A DNA stretch of 64,000 nucleotides from Tolypeutes matacus (GCA_026826555.1 JAKSZT010054304.1:37560843-37624842); one strand, 5' to 3'. Shown: positions 12,321 to 24,827, counted from the stretch's first letter. Translations and numbers: made by a program. Notes: generated from the sequence alone by a model not told the origin.

Positions 12321-13911
12321 ATGTTCACTGCTTTTTATTGCTGAATAGTATTCCATTGTATGGATATACCACTGCATGTTTATCCATTCACTGGTTGATG
12401 GACATATGGATTATTTCTAACTTTTGGTTATTACAAATAAAGCTGCTACTTCCTAAGTAAATACACTTTCATTTCCCTTGTATTAAATCTGAAAGTAGAG
12501 TAGATCATATGGTAAAGGTTTTCTTAATATTTTAGGAAACTGACAAAAGTTCTGAAAGTAGCTATAATATTTTGCACTACCAACAGCAATTTCAGTTCCT
12601 CCACATTCTCACTAACACTTAGAATAATCAGTCTTTATAATTTTTTTCATTCTAATAGATATGTAGTAACCTTATTTTAGATTTATTTTGCATTTCCCAA
12701 ATGACTAATGATGTTAAGCAACTTTTCATATTATTTGGCAATCATTTACTTTTTTGGTTAAGTTTATGTTCAAGTCTTTTGCCCATTTCTTAATTAGATT
12801 TTTTCTTTTGGAGTTTTGAGAAGTTTTTTTAATATATTATTTATGAACAATATGATTTGTAAATATTTTCTTCCAGTCTGTTACTTCTATTTGCACTCTT
12901 CTAAGAGTATTTTTCAAAGAATAGAACTTTTTTTAATTTGATGAAGTACAATTTACCAACTATTATTTTATGTATGTGCATGTCATGTCATATCTAAGAA
13001 ATCTTTGCCTACAATAAAATCATAAATATTTCCTTCTATGTTTTTTCCTAGATGTTTTATACTTACAGGTATTACATTTACGTCTATGATCCATTTTAAA
13101 TTAATTTTTACATGTGGTCAGAAGTATTGATAATTTTTTTTTTTTGCATATGGATATCCAACTGTTCCAGTACCATTTGTAGAAAAAACTTGCTCTCTCT
13201 ACTGAATTGCCTAAGCACTTTTGTCAAATTTCAGCTATCCAGATATGTGTTGTTCTATTTCTAGATACTTTACTCCATTTCCAGTGATCTATTTGTCTAT
13301 CTTGAGGTTAATAGCATATTCTTTTGATTACTGTAGGTTTATTTTAAGTTTTTTAAAAGATAAGACTAGTTCTTCAACTATCTTCTTTTACAAAGTTGTT
13401 TTGGTTATTTCCATATGAATATTGCATTTCTATATGAATTTTATAATACATTTGTAGATTTCCACTTAAAATAGTGCTAAGATTTTTATCAGGATTACAT
13501 TGAATCTATAGATAAATTTGGAGAGATTGATGTTTTAGCAATATTGAGTCATCAAACCAATGGATATGGTATTTCTCTCCATTTGTTTAAATATTCTTTA
13601 ATCACTTTCAACAATGATTTGTGGTTTTCTATTATAGGAATTTCACTACTCTTGTCAAATTTATCCCTAAGTATTTCCTAGTTGTTGATGTTTTTGTAAA
13701 GGGTATGGTTTTAATTCCAACCATTTTGTTGGCTAAGAGTTTTATCAGGAATAGATATTAGATTTTGTCAAATGCTTTTTCTGAACCTCTGGAAATGATT
13801 TTTTAAATGTTTTAATATGGTAAATTACATTAAATGATTTTTGCATTCTTGAGTAAAATTCACTTGGTCATGTGTATTTTACTGTGCATCTACTGGTGTT
13901 TTGTGTTTGCT

Positions 13912-14014
13912 ATTTTTTTTAATATTTATTTTTACCTGGAAGTCCCAGGGATCAAACCCAGGTCCCTCCATATGGGAGACGAAAGCCCAACCATTTGAGC
14001 TACATCCATCCCCC
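13912..14014 (-). mobile_element. DAS-type SINE, monomer
   Basis: An antisense single tRNA-like head (CCCAGGGATCAAACCCAGGT, GAGCTACATCCATCCCC) with a T-rich tail, set in L1. Target copies TGTTTGCTAT and TGTTTGATAT flank it. Confidence 0.8.
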
Positions 14015-14699
14015 TGTTTGATATTTTAAAAAAATATTTGGCAACTATACCCATGAGATATATTACTTTCCATTTTCTTTTCTTGTAATGTTTTTGTCTG
14101 ATTTTTGGTGTCATAGTAAGGCTGTACACAAAAAATTAGCTGGGAAATATTACTCTTTTACAATTTTCTAGAAAAGTTTGTAACTACAAATAAAGTTATT
14201 TTAATAGCAACAAAGCTATACAGTTTATGTATTTCTTCTTGAGTGAGCTTTGGTAGTTTGTGTCTTTCAAGGAATTAACCCTTGTTGAATTTACTGGCAT
14301 AAAGTAATTCATAATATTTCTCTTATTTTTCTTTTAATATCTGTAGAATCTGTACTAAATATCATGTCTCTAATTCCTCATATTGGTAATTTGAGTCTTC
14401 TGTCTATTTCCTAATCAGTCTGTTTAGAAGAAATCAGAAATGAAATTAGGAAGTATTGTGAACTGAATGAAAATGAAAATATGACATATTAAAATTTGCA
14501 GGATCCTTACTGCCAAAGCAGTACCTGAGGGGACAGGGTATTATAGCACTAGATTCTTAAGAATAAAAAAGAAAAAAGTTAAAGTGAAAAGACAAACAGA
14601 ATGGGAGAAAATATCAATTTTGTTGATTTTCTCAAAAACAAGCTTTGGTTTCATTGATTTTCTCTATTACTTTTGTATTTCATTGATTTCTGTTCTGAT

Positions 14700-14753
14700 C
14701 TTTTTTCTTTCTTTCTTTCTTCCCCTCTCTTTAGTTTTTTTTTTTTTTTTTCC
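14700..14753. repeat. (CTTT)n and T-run simple repeat
   Basis: Several CTTT units followed by a T-run, inside the antisense L1. Confidence 0.8.
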
Positions 14754-15915
14754 TTTATCTAGTTTCTTAGGATGAACACTGAGGTCATTGATTTGGAACT
14801 TTTTACTTTTTTTATTTTAAAATGTCTAAAATTTGTAACCTCTCTATGCTCACCAAGCCACAACACTCCCAACCTCCTTCCCCCATCTGCTGATAATCTT
14901 TACTTTCTATCTCTATGAATTTGCTATTTCTAGATGTTTACTATAAGTGAAATCATATAGTACTTTTAAGTGCCTTTCTTATTTCAGCATGTCTCAAAAC
15001 ATCATTCCTGTTTATGATAAGTTTACTACTCTTTACTTTTAATTCAATTTCTAATCTTCCATTAATCCTATTAAGTATATTTTTCATCTTGGACATTGTA
15101 GTTTTCATCTCTAGTAATTCAATTTGGATTTTTAAAAAAATATCTTCTATTTGTCCACTTAACTTTTTAACATATAGAATACAGTCTGATTTATTTTTAT
15201 TTCCATTATAAGGTCACATTTTCCAGGTTTTTATAGGCCAGGTAATTTTTATTAAATTATAGAACCTGTGAATTTTACCTTTTTGCATGTTGGATATTTT
15301 TGTATTCCTATAAATATTTTTGAGTTTTGTTTTCTGATTAGTTAATTATTTGGAAACAATTTGATGCATTTGCTCCTTGTTTTCAAGATTTGTTAGGTGG
15401 CATTGGAGCAACTCTCAGTCTAGTGCTAATTATTCTCCACTACTAAGACCCTTCTGTGCTTCTGCCCAATGTCCTGTGAATCATGTAATTTTCCAGTCAT
15501 TTTTGTGGAAAAAGGTAATTTCCAGATCTGTGTGAGAACCAGGTCCTGTTTCCTCTAATCCTTTTACGCTTCTCTTCCTGACCTCAAGTAACACCCTCAT
15601 TTCTACTTGCTGATCAGTACACAGGTGAATGCTCAAGGCGGATGCGCTACAGATCCCCAGAGTTGTATCTTGGTGAATTTTTTACTTCCCTGCTATTCAA
15701 ATCTAGGAATTCTAGATATCTTTGTTTTCCCAGACTCATAACACCATCTCATCAGTCCAAGGATTGTGTGGGCTCCATTTGGGTTCTTTCCCCTGCCTGG
15801 AAACTCTAACAGGGCAGTATATTGGAGCAATTATAAGTCTTACTTCATTTTTCTCACCTCTCAGAGATCGCTGTCTTTCATTGTCTGATATCTACTATCA
15901 AAAAATAATTCTTTC

Positions 15916-16135
15916 GGGAGCAGATGCAGCTCAAGTGGTTGAGTGCCTGCTTCCCACATGGGAGGCCCTGAATTCAGGTCCTGGTGCCTCCTATGGAAAA
16001 AGGAAATAAACAACAAGCAAAAACAAATGTAAAATTCAACTCAGGGGAACTGATGTGACTCAGTGGTTGATCACCATCTTCCCACATATGAAGTCCCTGG
16101 TTCATTTCCTGACTCCCGATACCTCAAAAAAAAAA
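15916..16135 (+). mobile_element. DAS-type SINE, dimer
   Basis: A sense SINE with two heads: GGGAGCAGATGCAGCTCAAG at 15916, and a second diverged head near 16041 (GGGGAACTGATGTGACTCAG). It ends in an A-run and is followed by GTTCTTTC, a copy of the TTCTTTC just before the first head. It lies in the 5' part of the antisense L1. Confidence 0.8.
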
Positions 16136-16225
16136 GTTCTTTCATATCTTTGGTCAGTTTTTGTTTGTTCAGGTAGATGGCTAAATCTGATCTCTGTTAC
16201 TTCATCTTCCCAGATGCATAATGAT

Positions 16226-16615
16226 CCTTTACTTATTTTTAATCAATTTTACTAATATAATCAGGCTTCAGTCAATCAAATATAGATATGGACACCTTGA
16301 ATTGAAATAAACAGGAAATAAATGTGTTTTTTAATTATTTAATGGCATCCATTTTAGCTTTAGATTTAAAGCTATATGGACTTTATTTCTCAAGTCAAAT
16401 TTTTTTCCCAATTTGCTTTAATTCAGCATAGCAATGTTATATATGAGAAATTTGAATTACCCTAATTATTACTTGAATTCTTTGCAAAATTTCAATGACT
16501 ACTTCCAAGCATATTTCTGGCTTTGAGCTTCCTATATATTCTGGACTCACTCCCCCCACCTTCTGCATTTTGTGGGCCACAGCACTTTTCGTATTATGCT
16601 GATTTTATATATATG

Positions 16616-16647
<32 letters not shown>
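16226..16647. other. Unassigned tract ending in (TA)n
   Basis: Nothing recognised until the TATATG/TATATA run at about 16604-16646, which abuts the 3' end of the BRD7 pseudogene and probably grew from its A-tail. Confidence 0.55.
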
Positions 16648-16648
<1 letters not shown>

Positions 16649-18574
16649 TTCAGAATCCCAAGTTCAGCTTTATTACGTGATAGAAGTCCAGTCTCTGGAA
16701 AATTAAAATTAATTGTTCCAAAGTTTAATTAAAAACACAATTTACAAGTATTTAATACCCTCTGAAAAGCATTTCCAAGTTAAGAGTGAAAAACAATGTA
16801 CATTAGACCAGTTAGCTTTGAATTCCACTCAGCACCATCAGGCTTTTTAGGTTCTTCAAAACCTTCTGTTAAATCTACAAAGCAGTTTTCTACAATGGGA
16901 AAAGGAATGGAAATCCCCTTGCTTTTCAAACTCCATACATGCTTACAATATCACCTGGAGTTATTTGCTGTGCAAGTTCTTTAAGATTATTGGTCACTTG
17001 TTCAGCACGATGCATTTCTCTGTATGAGGGGCCCAAGAAACAGATCATGTTGGGAGGGGGTCTGGTGCTCAGATGCTCGTTCTGGGCTTCCTGGAGTTCC
17101 CTGAGCAATTAAGTGGTCTCATCAAGTTTCCTCTGAAAGACTTCAGCTTCTTCAGAGCCAAAAACTTCAACCAGAGCACCAAAGTTTGTTACTGCTTTCA
17201 ATGCTGTGAGCCTGTGGTGATTATTGAAGTCCAAATGCCCTGCAGCCTCCGTTTCTGTAACTGCTCCTTTACTTTTGCTGAGTCAAGTGTCCTAGTGTGG
17301 CCTTCATCTTCAGGTGATGACACTTCCAACTCTTGTAAGGTTCTAGAATGCCCTCTTTTTGTTAAAACATCCAGTAAACTGCCTGCCATAACGTGGATAA
17401 TCTTGGCAAGTAGCCAAAAACTCATGGATGCTGAAGTCAATTGGAAAATCAGAATCTTTCCCATAGGCCAAATAAATTAAATCTGAATCATCCTTGCTGA
17501 AATTTGCAAATGTGGAGTCATAATACAGTGCATAAGAACTTCAGGATCCATAACTCAAACACTGGAGTTTCTTTATTCCTTGTATCTTCTTTGAACCCCT
17601 ACGATGTATTCACTCCATACTGAAGTCTTCCACTTGTCATCCCCAGTCTTACAGGGCAGTAGCCTGGTTGTCCTACAGTATCGAAGTCCCAGTGTTGCTA
17701 TCCCATCCATTTTCTTCTTTCAAATTCACACTGACTTAACAAGCCACCTTGTCTAGCTTTCCTCCAGACTCCTTAACAATGTGGTCAATCTGCTCCTGCT
17801 TGCTTTCTAAATTACTGCTTTAAAATTTATCTTCAAGCAGATCTTTGTCTTTCTTTTTGTTTTCCTTTTTGGGACTTTTGAAGGCTTGGGCTTCTACATC
17901 TCCAGAGTTTCCCTCTCTCTGGGCCAGTAGCTACTGTCCTCCCACTCTGGGAGTTGTCTGCTCTATCTTTTTGCTTTTGGGTTGTTTCTTTGTTTTTTGC
18001 GGTGTTTTGTTTTGTTTTGTTTTTTTGCCAGTCTGCCTTGACCGTCTATGCTCTATTTCAGCCTCTGAATTCTTTCCTGCCTAAGATTTGTCATCCCTCA
18101 GTGCAACAGCTTCTTTGCAGCTTTATAATAAAGGATCTCTGGTTTGCTGTAAATCATACCATTAGTACACATTAGTTTGAGGTTATCCGTTAGTTATTCT
18201 GTGGACTAGTAGTCATTGTTCTTGATCTTTTCTTTCATGGTACTGAAATCCATCCGGTATTTAATGGTCATGGAGTAGCCGGGAGCAATAAAATCCATCA
18301 CAGGAAATGGAAAGAAAGCACTTGGGTCTTTTCGGTGCAATTGTCTCATCAGTTGATTCAAAGCTTCTTGAAGGAGTGTCTGCTCTACTTCCTGCTTGGC
18401 TAAAGAGCTTATGAGGGGCTTCTCAGGAGGCAAGTCTACTTTGACACTGCAGGTCTTTTTCTGTGTCATTCTCCGCACAGCCTCGATCTCGCTTCTTTCA
18501 TTCTTTTACCCGTCTCCGTTTTCGCCCCGTTTCTTCCCCTGGAATCTGCTTCTCTCCTTTCTTTTCTTTTCTTT

Positions 18575-18623
<49 letters not shown>

Positions 18624-18714
18624 TTTCTTTCTTTCTTTCTTTTTCTTTCTTTCTTTCTTTCTTCTTTCTTTCTTTCTTTCTTTTTTTCCTTTCTTTCTTT
18701 CTTTCTTTCTTTCT

Positions 18715-18766
<52 letters not shown>

Positions 18767-19166
18767 TCCTTCTTTCTTTCTTTCTTTCTTTCCTTCTTTC
18801 TTTCTTTTCTTTCTTTCTTTCTTTCTTTTTCCTGCTTTTTGTCCTTGTGTTTGTCATGATCGTTTTTGTCTATGAAGAGGCTTGAGTCGTGCACCGAGCT
18901 GCCCATGGAGAGCTCCGTGACTTCTTCCCTCCCACTTTGAGGACCAGCTTCCCTAGCTTCTCCACATACTCCTCATAGAGGTATTTGTCCTACTCCGGCT
19001 TCTTGCGCTTCTTGCCCATGTCCGACTGGCCGTGACCGACCCCCGCGCTAAGCCCAAGCACCCCGGCGCCACTTCCAGTCCAGGTCAGGCTAGAGGAGGG
19101 CAGGAGGGGGGCCTACAAGACCCTGCACCGCGAGGCAGGGGACCGCGCGCTCTCAAGGCCCCTCCC
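16648..19166 (-). pseudogene. BRD7: Processed pseudogene of BRD7 (bromodomain-containing protein 7)
   Basis: BRD7 is a nuclear acetyl-lysine reader of the PBAF remodelling complex. The reverse strand carries an intronless, near full-length BRD7-like message: GC-rich 5' UTR (about 19020-19166), start codon at 19017-19019 followed by MGKKRKK, a lysine-rich part, the segment DLPPEKPLISSLAKQE, bromodomain pieces (FIAPGYSMTIKY, then MCTNGMIYSKPE near 18150), a C-terminal part with STRPPPNMICFLGPSYREMH (about 17045) and a stop near 16812-16814. A polyadenylation signal AATAAA (near 16670) precedes an A/TA-rich tail. It is dead: a stop follows the ninth codon, more stops follow NNDY (18206), and there are several frameshifts. 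The asparagine expected in the bromodomain pocket reads serine. A long CTTT repeat has expanded inside the lysine-rich segment. A weak target duplication is possible (ATGCTGAT near 16597, ATACTGAT just after 19166). Confidence 0.93.
18556..18831. repeat. (CTTT)n microsatellite within BRD7 pseudogene
   Basis: About 275 bp of imperfect CTTT units with interruptions such as TTCTTC and TTTTT. On the pseudogene strand it reads GAAA/AAAG, giving long Lys/Glu/Arg open frames in several phases; these frames (18396-18906, both strands) are repeat artefacts. It replaces and lengthens the lysine-rich part after KHKDKK in the BRD7-derived reading. Confidence 0.95.
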
Positions 19167-19199
19167 ATACTGATGATACTTTAATGTAATTATTTGTTT

Positions 19200-19520
19200 A
19201 TATGTCTGTCTCCTCAATTTATCTGGGCACTAAAATAGAAATAGCCTCATATTAATGATTGTAGCCACGGGACTTAGTAAATTGTTTAACACAGAAAACA
19301 CTCGGTAAATGATGACAAAAGGATAAAGGAGAAAAGAAAAATGTCAAGAATGCATGTATGCAGGCAGCTTGAGGTATGAAATAGCTACTCAGGCAGTGTA
19401 CTGAAGAGGAAAAAAAAGAAAGCTGGAAAATGATTTCCTTGATTTAAATCATAGTTCTAACAATTACTAGCTGTGCCTTGACCAATTATTAGCTTTCAGA
19501 CTTTGTATGGTACAATTAAG
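19200..19520 (-). mobile_element. MIR SINE relics (two fragments)
   Basis: 19230-19340 and 19440-19510 look like antisense MIR pieces: ACTAGCTGTGCCTTGACCAA corresponds to the common 'tagctgtgtgaccttgggcaa' block. They are strongly decayed. Confidence 0.55.
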
Positions 19521-19559
19521 CTGTATCAGTTTGTTACAATCACAATAATTTCTATTTTG

Positions 19560-20350
19560 TTCCACATTGTTTCCATTACTATTTTGTATGTTTAAACTAC
19601 CAATCTATCACCAATCCTGTGAGTTTTACCCCTTAGTCTCTCCAACCTCTCCAGCTCCTTTTGTCTCAAGAGAAGCCTGTACTCCCAAAGCTACCATTTC
19701 TTCTTGTCTACTAGTCTCATATCAACCCAAATGCCTTTCCAATCTTCACTGTATTCTGCAGACAAACAATGCTTTCTAAAGTTAAGTCTGATCATATCCT
19801 GTTACCCACGTAATTAAAAAGCTTTAATAACTTTCCAGTGCTTCAGGATCAAAATCTGAATTTTTAAAATGGCCTGTATATGTCTGACTCACCTGGGCTT
19901 ATCCCCAAACCAATTTCAGGTCCTTTTCCCCATTTCCTATGCTAGCCTTAAAAGAAAGAAAATCTATAAACATTCCAAACTCCCTCCCCTAAAGCATCTT
20001 CGACCACCTCCTGGCATATTCCACTGTGTTCACTGCATTATTCATCTTTTGTACTTGAGTTTACTCTATCACAATCAGGCCTCTAGATTATTCCTACTTT
20101 TTTTTAAAATCCCAGATAAGCCATACATTTTTAGGGAATCCATTTTTTCTCCCTAACAGGTAAATCCCTTCTATTATATGTTTTCATAGAACCACATACT
20201 TATTTTTTGTATGACTTATCCCAGTAGTAGTAGTTGATTATATATATTTTTGATAAATATGTTTTCCACAATTGATGATGAGCTTATTATTGAATTCTGA
20301 ACTCCAAGCACACTGTCTGGAAAATGATAGTCAATCAGTAAAAGTTCACT
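19560..20350 (-). mobile_element. L2 LINE relic
   Basis: An antisense match to the L2 3' region: CCAGTGCTTCAGGATCAAAA, then a line resembling 'catggcctacaaggccc', and a terminal part like AATGATAGTCAATCAGTAAA. Non-coding relic. The 70- and 95-codon forward frames here are not genes. Confidence 0.65.
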
Positions 20351-22558
20351 GAAGGAGGAAACAAGTGAATGAAAACATATTTATTGAAAATATGTGCCAG
20401 GTAGAATGCCTTAAACAGAAATTATCACAATTGGGAAATATAGCCATTCCAAAGTGTTTCATTCTAAATATCTAGCTTCAAAGTTCAATGCTCCCTTACT
20501 GAAATTTAAGCAAAATTTGAGTTGAAAGCATAAAGTAATTGCCCTGACCCTTCACTTTCATGTAAACAAAATTCTCTTACTGATGTCTGTGCATCTCAAA
20601 TACTTGATCTCAACAGAGTAGAGAACTAAGAAACAGGTCAGAAAAAAATAATAAAATGAGATTCTAGTCAGGGAAATGTTAAGTACCACAATACTCTAAG
20701 GAAAAAACAAAAGTCTAAAGCACAGATTAAATGGCAAGAGTTACTTAAAAGGCTGTAATGCCATACAAAGCACGGTGTGATGGTAGATAGCAAATTGTAT
20801 ATGAGATTATAATAGACATACAAAAGGCCAGTTGTTCCCTGTGCTGTATCAAAATGCATTGCACTGCTAAGCAGTGAGATTACAGTCTCCATATAATAAA
20901 AACAAAGGCAGCATATGATAACCCACTTGCTTTTTTGGGGCAATTTTGTATGGAATATACAGGAAATTGGTGAGTGAAAATTAATTTAGCGCATGGTGCT
21001 GGGTGTTAGTAATATATTTTTGCAGCTATATTTGCTGTAGGGTTGTTATTAGTCTTTAAAAAGAATGGTTTATAAAAACTAGGAGGAACAGTTTAAATGT
21101 TAGTTTTTATTTTCTTTCACTTTAAGAAAATAATAAATTAATAAAACAAATATATATGTATGTATAGCATTAATGAACAGCATGAACTCCATCTGATATT
21201 TTCTTCTCTGTAATCTTTGTGCAGTTGGAATGAAAAGTGTTTTCATGTTCTCTGAAATGCAGTTTGATTAATTAAAGTAATATTTTTTACACTGCACATC
21301 ATGATCTTTTATAAAATTAATGAGAATAAAAATTTCATTTCATATCCAATATTTACCATTATGCTAGTGGTAAGATTGGATTCATGTTTCATTACTTGAC
21401 TCAGTACTAAAATGTAAGCTTAAAATCATGTGCATGGCATCTTATGTGAATCATCCTGGGCAAGATATTAACATCAATATGAGCAAGAAGGCTGATAAAA
21501 TTCCACAGTCCATTGAATCACCAAGCTCTTATTGAATCATCCTACATAATTCTACTATGAATTATATAAAAGACATGTCATAAAATGATCCCTAACTTCA
21601 AGTGCTTTGTTTTACAAAGTAACAACTATTTATCCTCTAAAAACTGGCTTACTTTGGCTATTTATTAAAAAAGAGAAGAATGTGTGAAGAAAGTAATGGA
21701 TTAACTTTTTTAAAGAAAGGATAAAATAAATATTCACTGAAACTTATAAAGTCTGTTTCTGATATAAGATTTCTATTGATATGTCATGGTCACTGGGAAT
21801 CAAAAGTGAATTCACCTTTCTCAATATTCAGAATCAGCATTATTTCAAAATTACACATTTGATATAGTTTTGTTTCTTTTTTTTTTTAATCAAGGGGCTA
21901 TCTGATTCAACTAAGTAATTTCAATTTAGAAGTTCAATATTAGCTTAAACCACATTGTGCAGAAACCTGAAGTTTATTCTTTTATCTTCTATTCCATTGT
22001 TAAAAAAAGAGGAAAAAAACGTTTTTTTTTTTATAAAGAGCCATCAAAGAAAAGAAAAAAAAATATGAGGAATTGGTGTTCCACAAAGCAAGCATCTTGC
22101 ACATACACATAACACTTTCAGACAGGCCTCTTGGGCAGGATCATTTCAAGAGGCCCTTAACCTAACTAAAGTTCACAGTACCCTACTGGATCACGGGTAT
22201 ATTTTCCTTGCACTGATGTTGATGAAAAGACAGCTAGCTCCTACTGCAGTACACTCCTTTTCCTATGATATCAGAGGAAAATCAATTATGTTCTCAAATT
22301 TGAATTTTTCAGGCAAGTTGGGCATCAGACTTTTGCCTTCCAAACTCTAGGGACTCATTTCAGTACCTCTAAATAGCTCTCCCTCTTGGGTGGTACAACA
22401 ATGGCACTGACCCTCCAGTGGTTTTGGGCTTGGTGTGTGGAGATTAGCATCCTTCTCCCCTCTCCTATGGCTATGGGAAGGTAAACACTACAGCATCTCT
22501 TACTACATGAACAGACACTTGCAAAGAAATCCTGATTCTGATCAAGCACCTTCATAAC
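20351..22558. other. Unassigned tract
   Basis: No recognised element or gene. The 91-codon reverse frame at 20668-20943 and the 66-codon one at 22355-22555 show no known motif. Confidence 0.5.
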
Positions 22559-23072
22559 TGTATTATTCAGCCAAAGGGGTGCTGATGCAAAATACCAGAA
22601 ATCTGTTGGCTTTTATAAAGGACATTTATTTGGGGTAGACTCTTACAGTTACCAGGCCATAAAATATAAGTTACTTCCCTTACCAAAGTCCATTGCCACG
22701 TGTTAGAGCAAAATGCTGCCGAGATCTGTGAGGGTTCAGGCTTCCTGGGTTCCTCTCTTACTGGGGTTTGCTTCTCTCTGGGCTCAGCTCCTCTGCTATC
22801 TCCACAAGTGCAGCTGTAGACTATCAGGCAAATGGCTTGTTTCTCTTCCTTGGGACTTTTCTCTTTCCTCACGACCAAGCTCCTCTGTATGCTTACTTCC
22901 TGGGTCTCCAGCTCAAAAACTCCAACATCAAAACTCCAACTCACTCCTCTGCTCTGCTGTGGCCCAGTCAAAGCCCTAATCATAATTTAATCATGCCCAG
23001 AGGAACAGACCAGTTTACAAACATAATTCAATATCTATTTCTGGAATTCATAAATAATGCCAAACTGCTGCA
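22559..23072 (-). mobile_element. MaLR-type solo LTR, family B
   Basis: An antisense family B LTR of about 514 bp (TGTATTATTCAGCCAAAGGG start, AAACTGCTGCA end). The flanks ATAAC and AAGAC agree only in part, so the target duplication is doubtful. The 138-codon reverse frame (22567-22983) and the overlapping forward frames lie within the LTR. Comparable frames appear in other family copies because the LTR is low in stops, so I do not call a gene. Confidence 0.8.
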
Positions 23073-23269
23073 AAGACCCCCAGGCTTCTCTTGTGTAGAG
23101 GCTAGAAGTAGGATATGGGCTGGGAAGGCCAGAACATGACTTTGTCTATTTTATAGAAATTCTTTCCAGCACCTCTTTTTTGAACGTGGGGGCATTTAAA
23201 AAAATTGTCCTCAATACCGGGGCATAAGTTAAAACTCTAAGACACCCATAAAAGTCTGTTTAATATTCT

Positions 23270-23410
23270 ACACAAATATCATTAAATTCTCACAACTAGT
23301 CAATAGCATCAGTATTATTAGGATAATAATAGAAAGAGCTTAAGTTATGGCCCTAAGATCACACAGCTAGGAGGAGGAATTCCAATACAAATCTCTAAAA
23401 CTCATGTCAA
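23270..23410 (+). mobile_element. MIR SINE relic
   Basis: GGCCCTAAGATCACACAGCT matches the well-known MIR block 'gcccaaggtcacacagct', preceded by a decayed core with TTATTAGGATAATAATA. Confidence 0.75.
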
Positions 23411-24384
23411 TTCTATAAGGTAGAACCTTAGTTGGCACACGAGTTTGTTGGTATGTGTTAGTCTGAGGATCCTCCTCATGTTTAGGGCAGTAAGACTAAT
23501 TTCCAATATCAGTCACTGGAGAATATGGCTCACTAATAAGGCTTGTTAGTGATCCATTCAATTAGAGAATAGAGACAAGTCCACATGATAAAAGACTTTA
23601 GGCCCTGTATTGAATAGTTGGGCTCAGGCAACGTATGGAAAATGACCAATAATGCTTATAGGAATAATATGTGCTATAGTGGCTTAGAAAAAAAAAGTAG
23701 TTTATAATTCTTACAGAATTTTTAGCAGGTGAGTTGCTCTGTTCCATGTAGTTATTCAGGAATGGGAGTTCCTTGCAGGTTGTAACTTTGCCATTCCTTT
23801 GTGTATCATCATCATCTTCAAGGCCAAAGATGGGTTGATATATACAGGTAGAACTAGAGAGAAGAAGAAAGTGTTTGGAAGAGACATATTTACTGTCTGA
23901 GGCTCCTTCAAGGAAGTGGCACATTTCTACCAATTCCATGCATGAGTCACTTGGATACACCTAACTACAAATGAGGTTGGGTAATCAAGTATAATGGACA
24001 TCCAAATACCTGACTACAATCTTAGTATTATTCACGAAGAGGGAAAAAAATTACGATGGGTAACTAGTAATATTTGTCAGTACATACAGTCAGACATAAT
24101 TGCAGAATCCAGGAACTGAGCAGAGGAGGAGAAAAGACAACAAAATTTGTAGGAAGAACACAACACACTAAGGTAATGAGAGATCATAACAAGCTACAGG
24201 GACAATCTGTCAGAACCATGGATGATGATCATATGTGTAAGACACATGAGAGCGCTGAATGTTCAAGAGCAAGGATAAATAAGGTTGGGTCAGTAGGAAA
24301 GAGGCAGATTTGCAAGAGGAATTAGAGGAAGGTAGGAAGATTTAATGGAAGATGTATAGTTTAGTAAAAAACAAAAACAAAAAT
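23411..24384. other. Unassigned tract
   Basis: No element recognised. A 120-codon reverse frame at 23598-23960 and an 83-codon forward frame at 24074-24325 are open, but neither shows a known domain, and I find no splice or repeat context that supports them as genes. Confidence 0.5.
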
Positions 24385-24500
24385 AAAATTTGAACAAATA
24401 ATCTAGAGACTGGGGTTCCAGAAATGAACTTTCCATTGATTTTTTGGGTAACATAAAATAAGTCACAGTCTATGTGGATCCCAATTTCCTCATTTAATAA
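24385..24500 (-). mobile_element. MIR SINE relic
   Basis: CCCAATTTCCTCATTTAATA is like the antisense MIR block 'cctcagtttcctcatctgtaa', preceded by AAATAAGTCACAGTCTATG in place of 'gggcaagtcacttaacct'. Confidence 0.65.
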
Positions 24501-24827
24501 GTGAGGTTAATATATTACAATATTATTAAAAATATATGCAGTTCCAATATTTTTATTAATATTAGAAGAATCTATACACAAAAAGAATCATTGAACGTTA
24601 TGGCAATTGGAATGTCATGCTAAAGTAATATTTTAAGAAGTTAATGTGTGTAAGAAGGTCTTCCTGAGCACAGAGAAAATAATTTCGATCTCATAAAATC
24701 CAATTTGCTTAAAAGATTTTATTAAATGCTGTACTAGGATGGTGGTAATGGGATTTGTAAGAAAGGACAAACTTCTAGAGCTACACTCATCAATATGGTA
24801 CCAATAGGAATATGTGCACATTTATTA

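Larger units (their letters stand above)
11570..16225 (-). mobile_element. Decayed L1 LINE (3' UTR, ORF2, upstream parts), SINE-invaded
   Basis: On the plus strand this reads as antisense L1. 11570-11890 resembles an L1M 3' UTR. 12321-13910 resembles the 3' end and ORF2 reverse-transcriptase region, with landmarks such as AGTATTCCATTGTATGGATA and GGTATTTCTCTCCATTTGTT. 14015-14780 is further ORF2-like sequence, although 14830-15005 again resembles a 3' UTR, so more than one copy may be joined. 15010-16225 resembles the ORF1/5' region. No frame is intact. DAS SINEs interrupt it at 11905, 13912 and 15916. The joining of all parts into one element is inference. Confidence 0.75.

Noticed and set aside
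11799..12344. 181-codon forward frame
   Set aside because: It crosses an L1/SINE junction and follows the antisense DAS SINE. Similar frames appear over the SINEs at 31000 and 36000.
18396..18906. Long open frames (119-159 codons) on both strands, rich in Ser/Phe/Leu or Lys/Glu/Arg
   Set aside because: They are translations of the CTTT microsatellite. A 4-bp repeat with no stop in any phase gives long frames regardless of coding.
22567..22983. 138-codon reverse frame
   Set aside because: It lies wholly inside a family B LTR. Other copies of the LTR have disrupted or shorter frames at the same place and there is no domain match.
23598..24325. 120-codon reverse and 83-codon forward frames as a possible gene pair
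   Set aside because: No recognisable domain, no splice or promoter context, and frames of this length are expected in 64 kb read in six phases.
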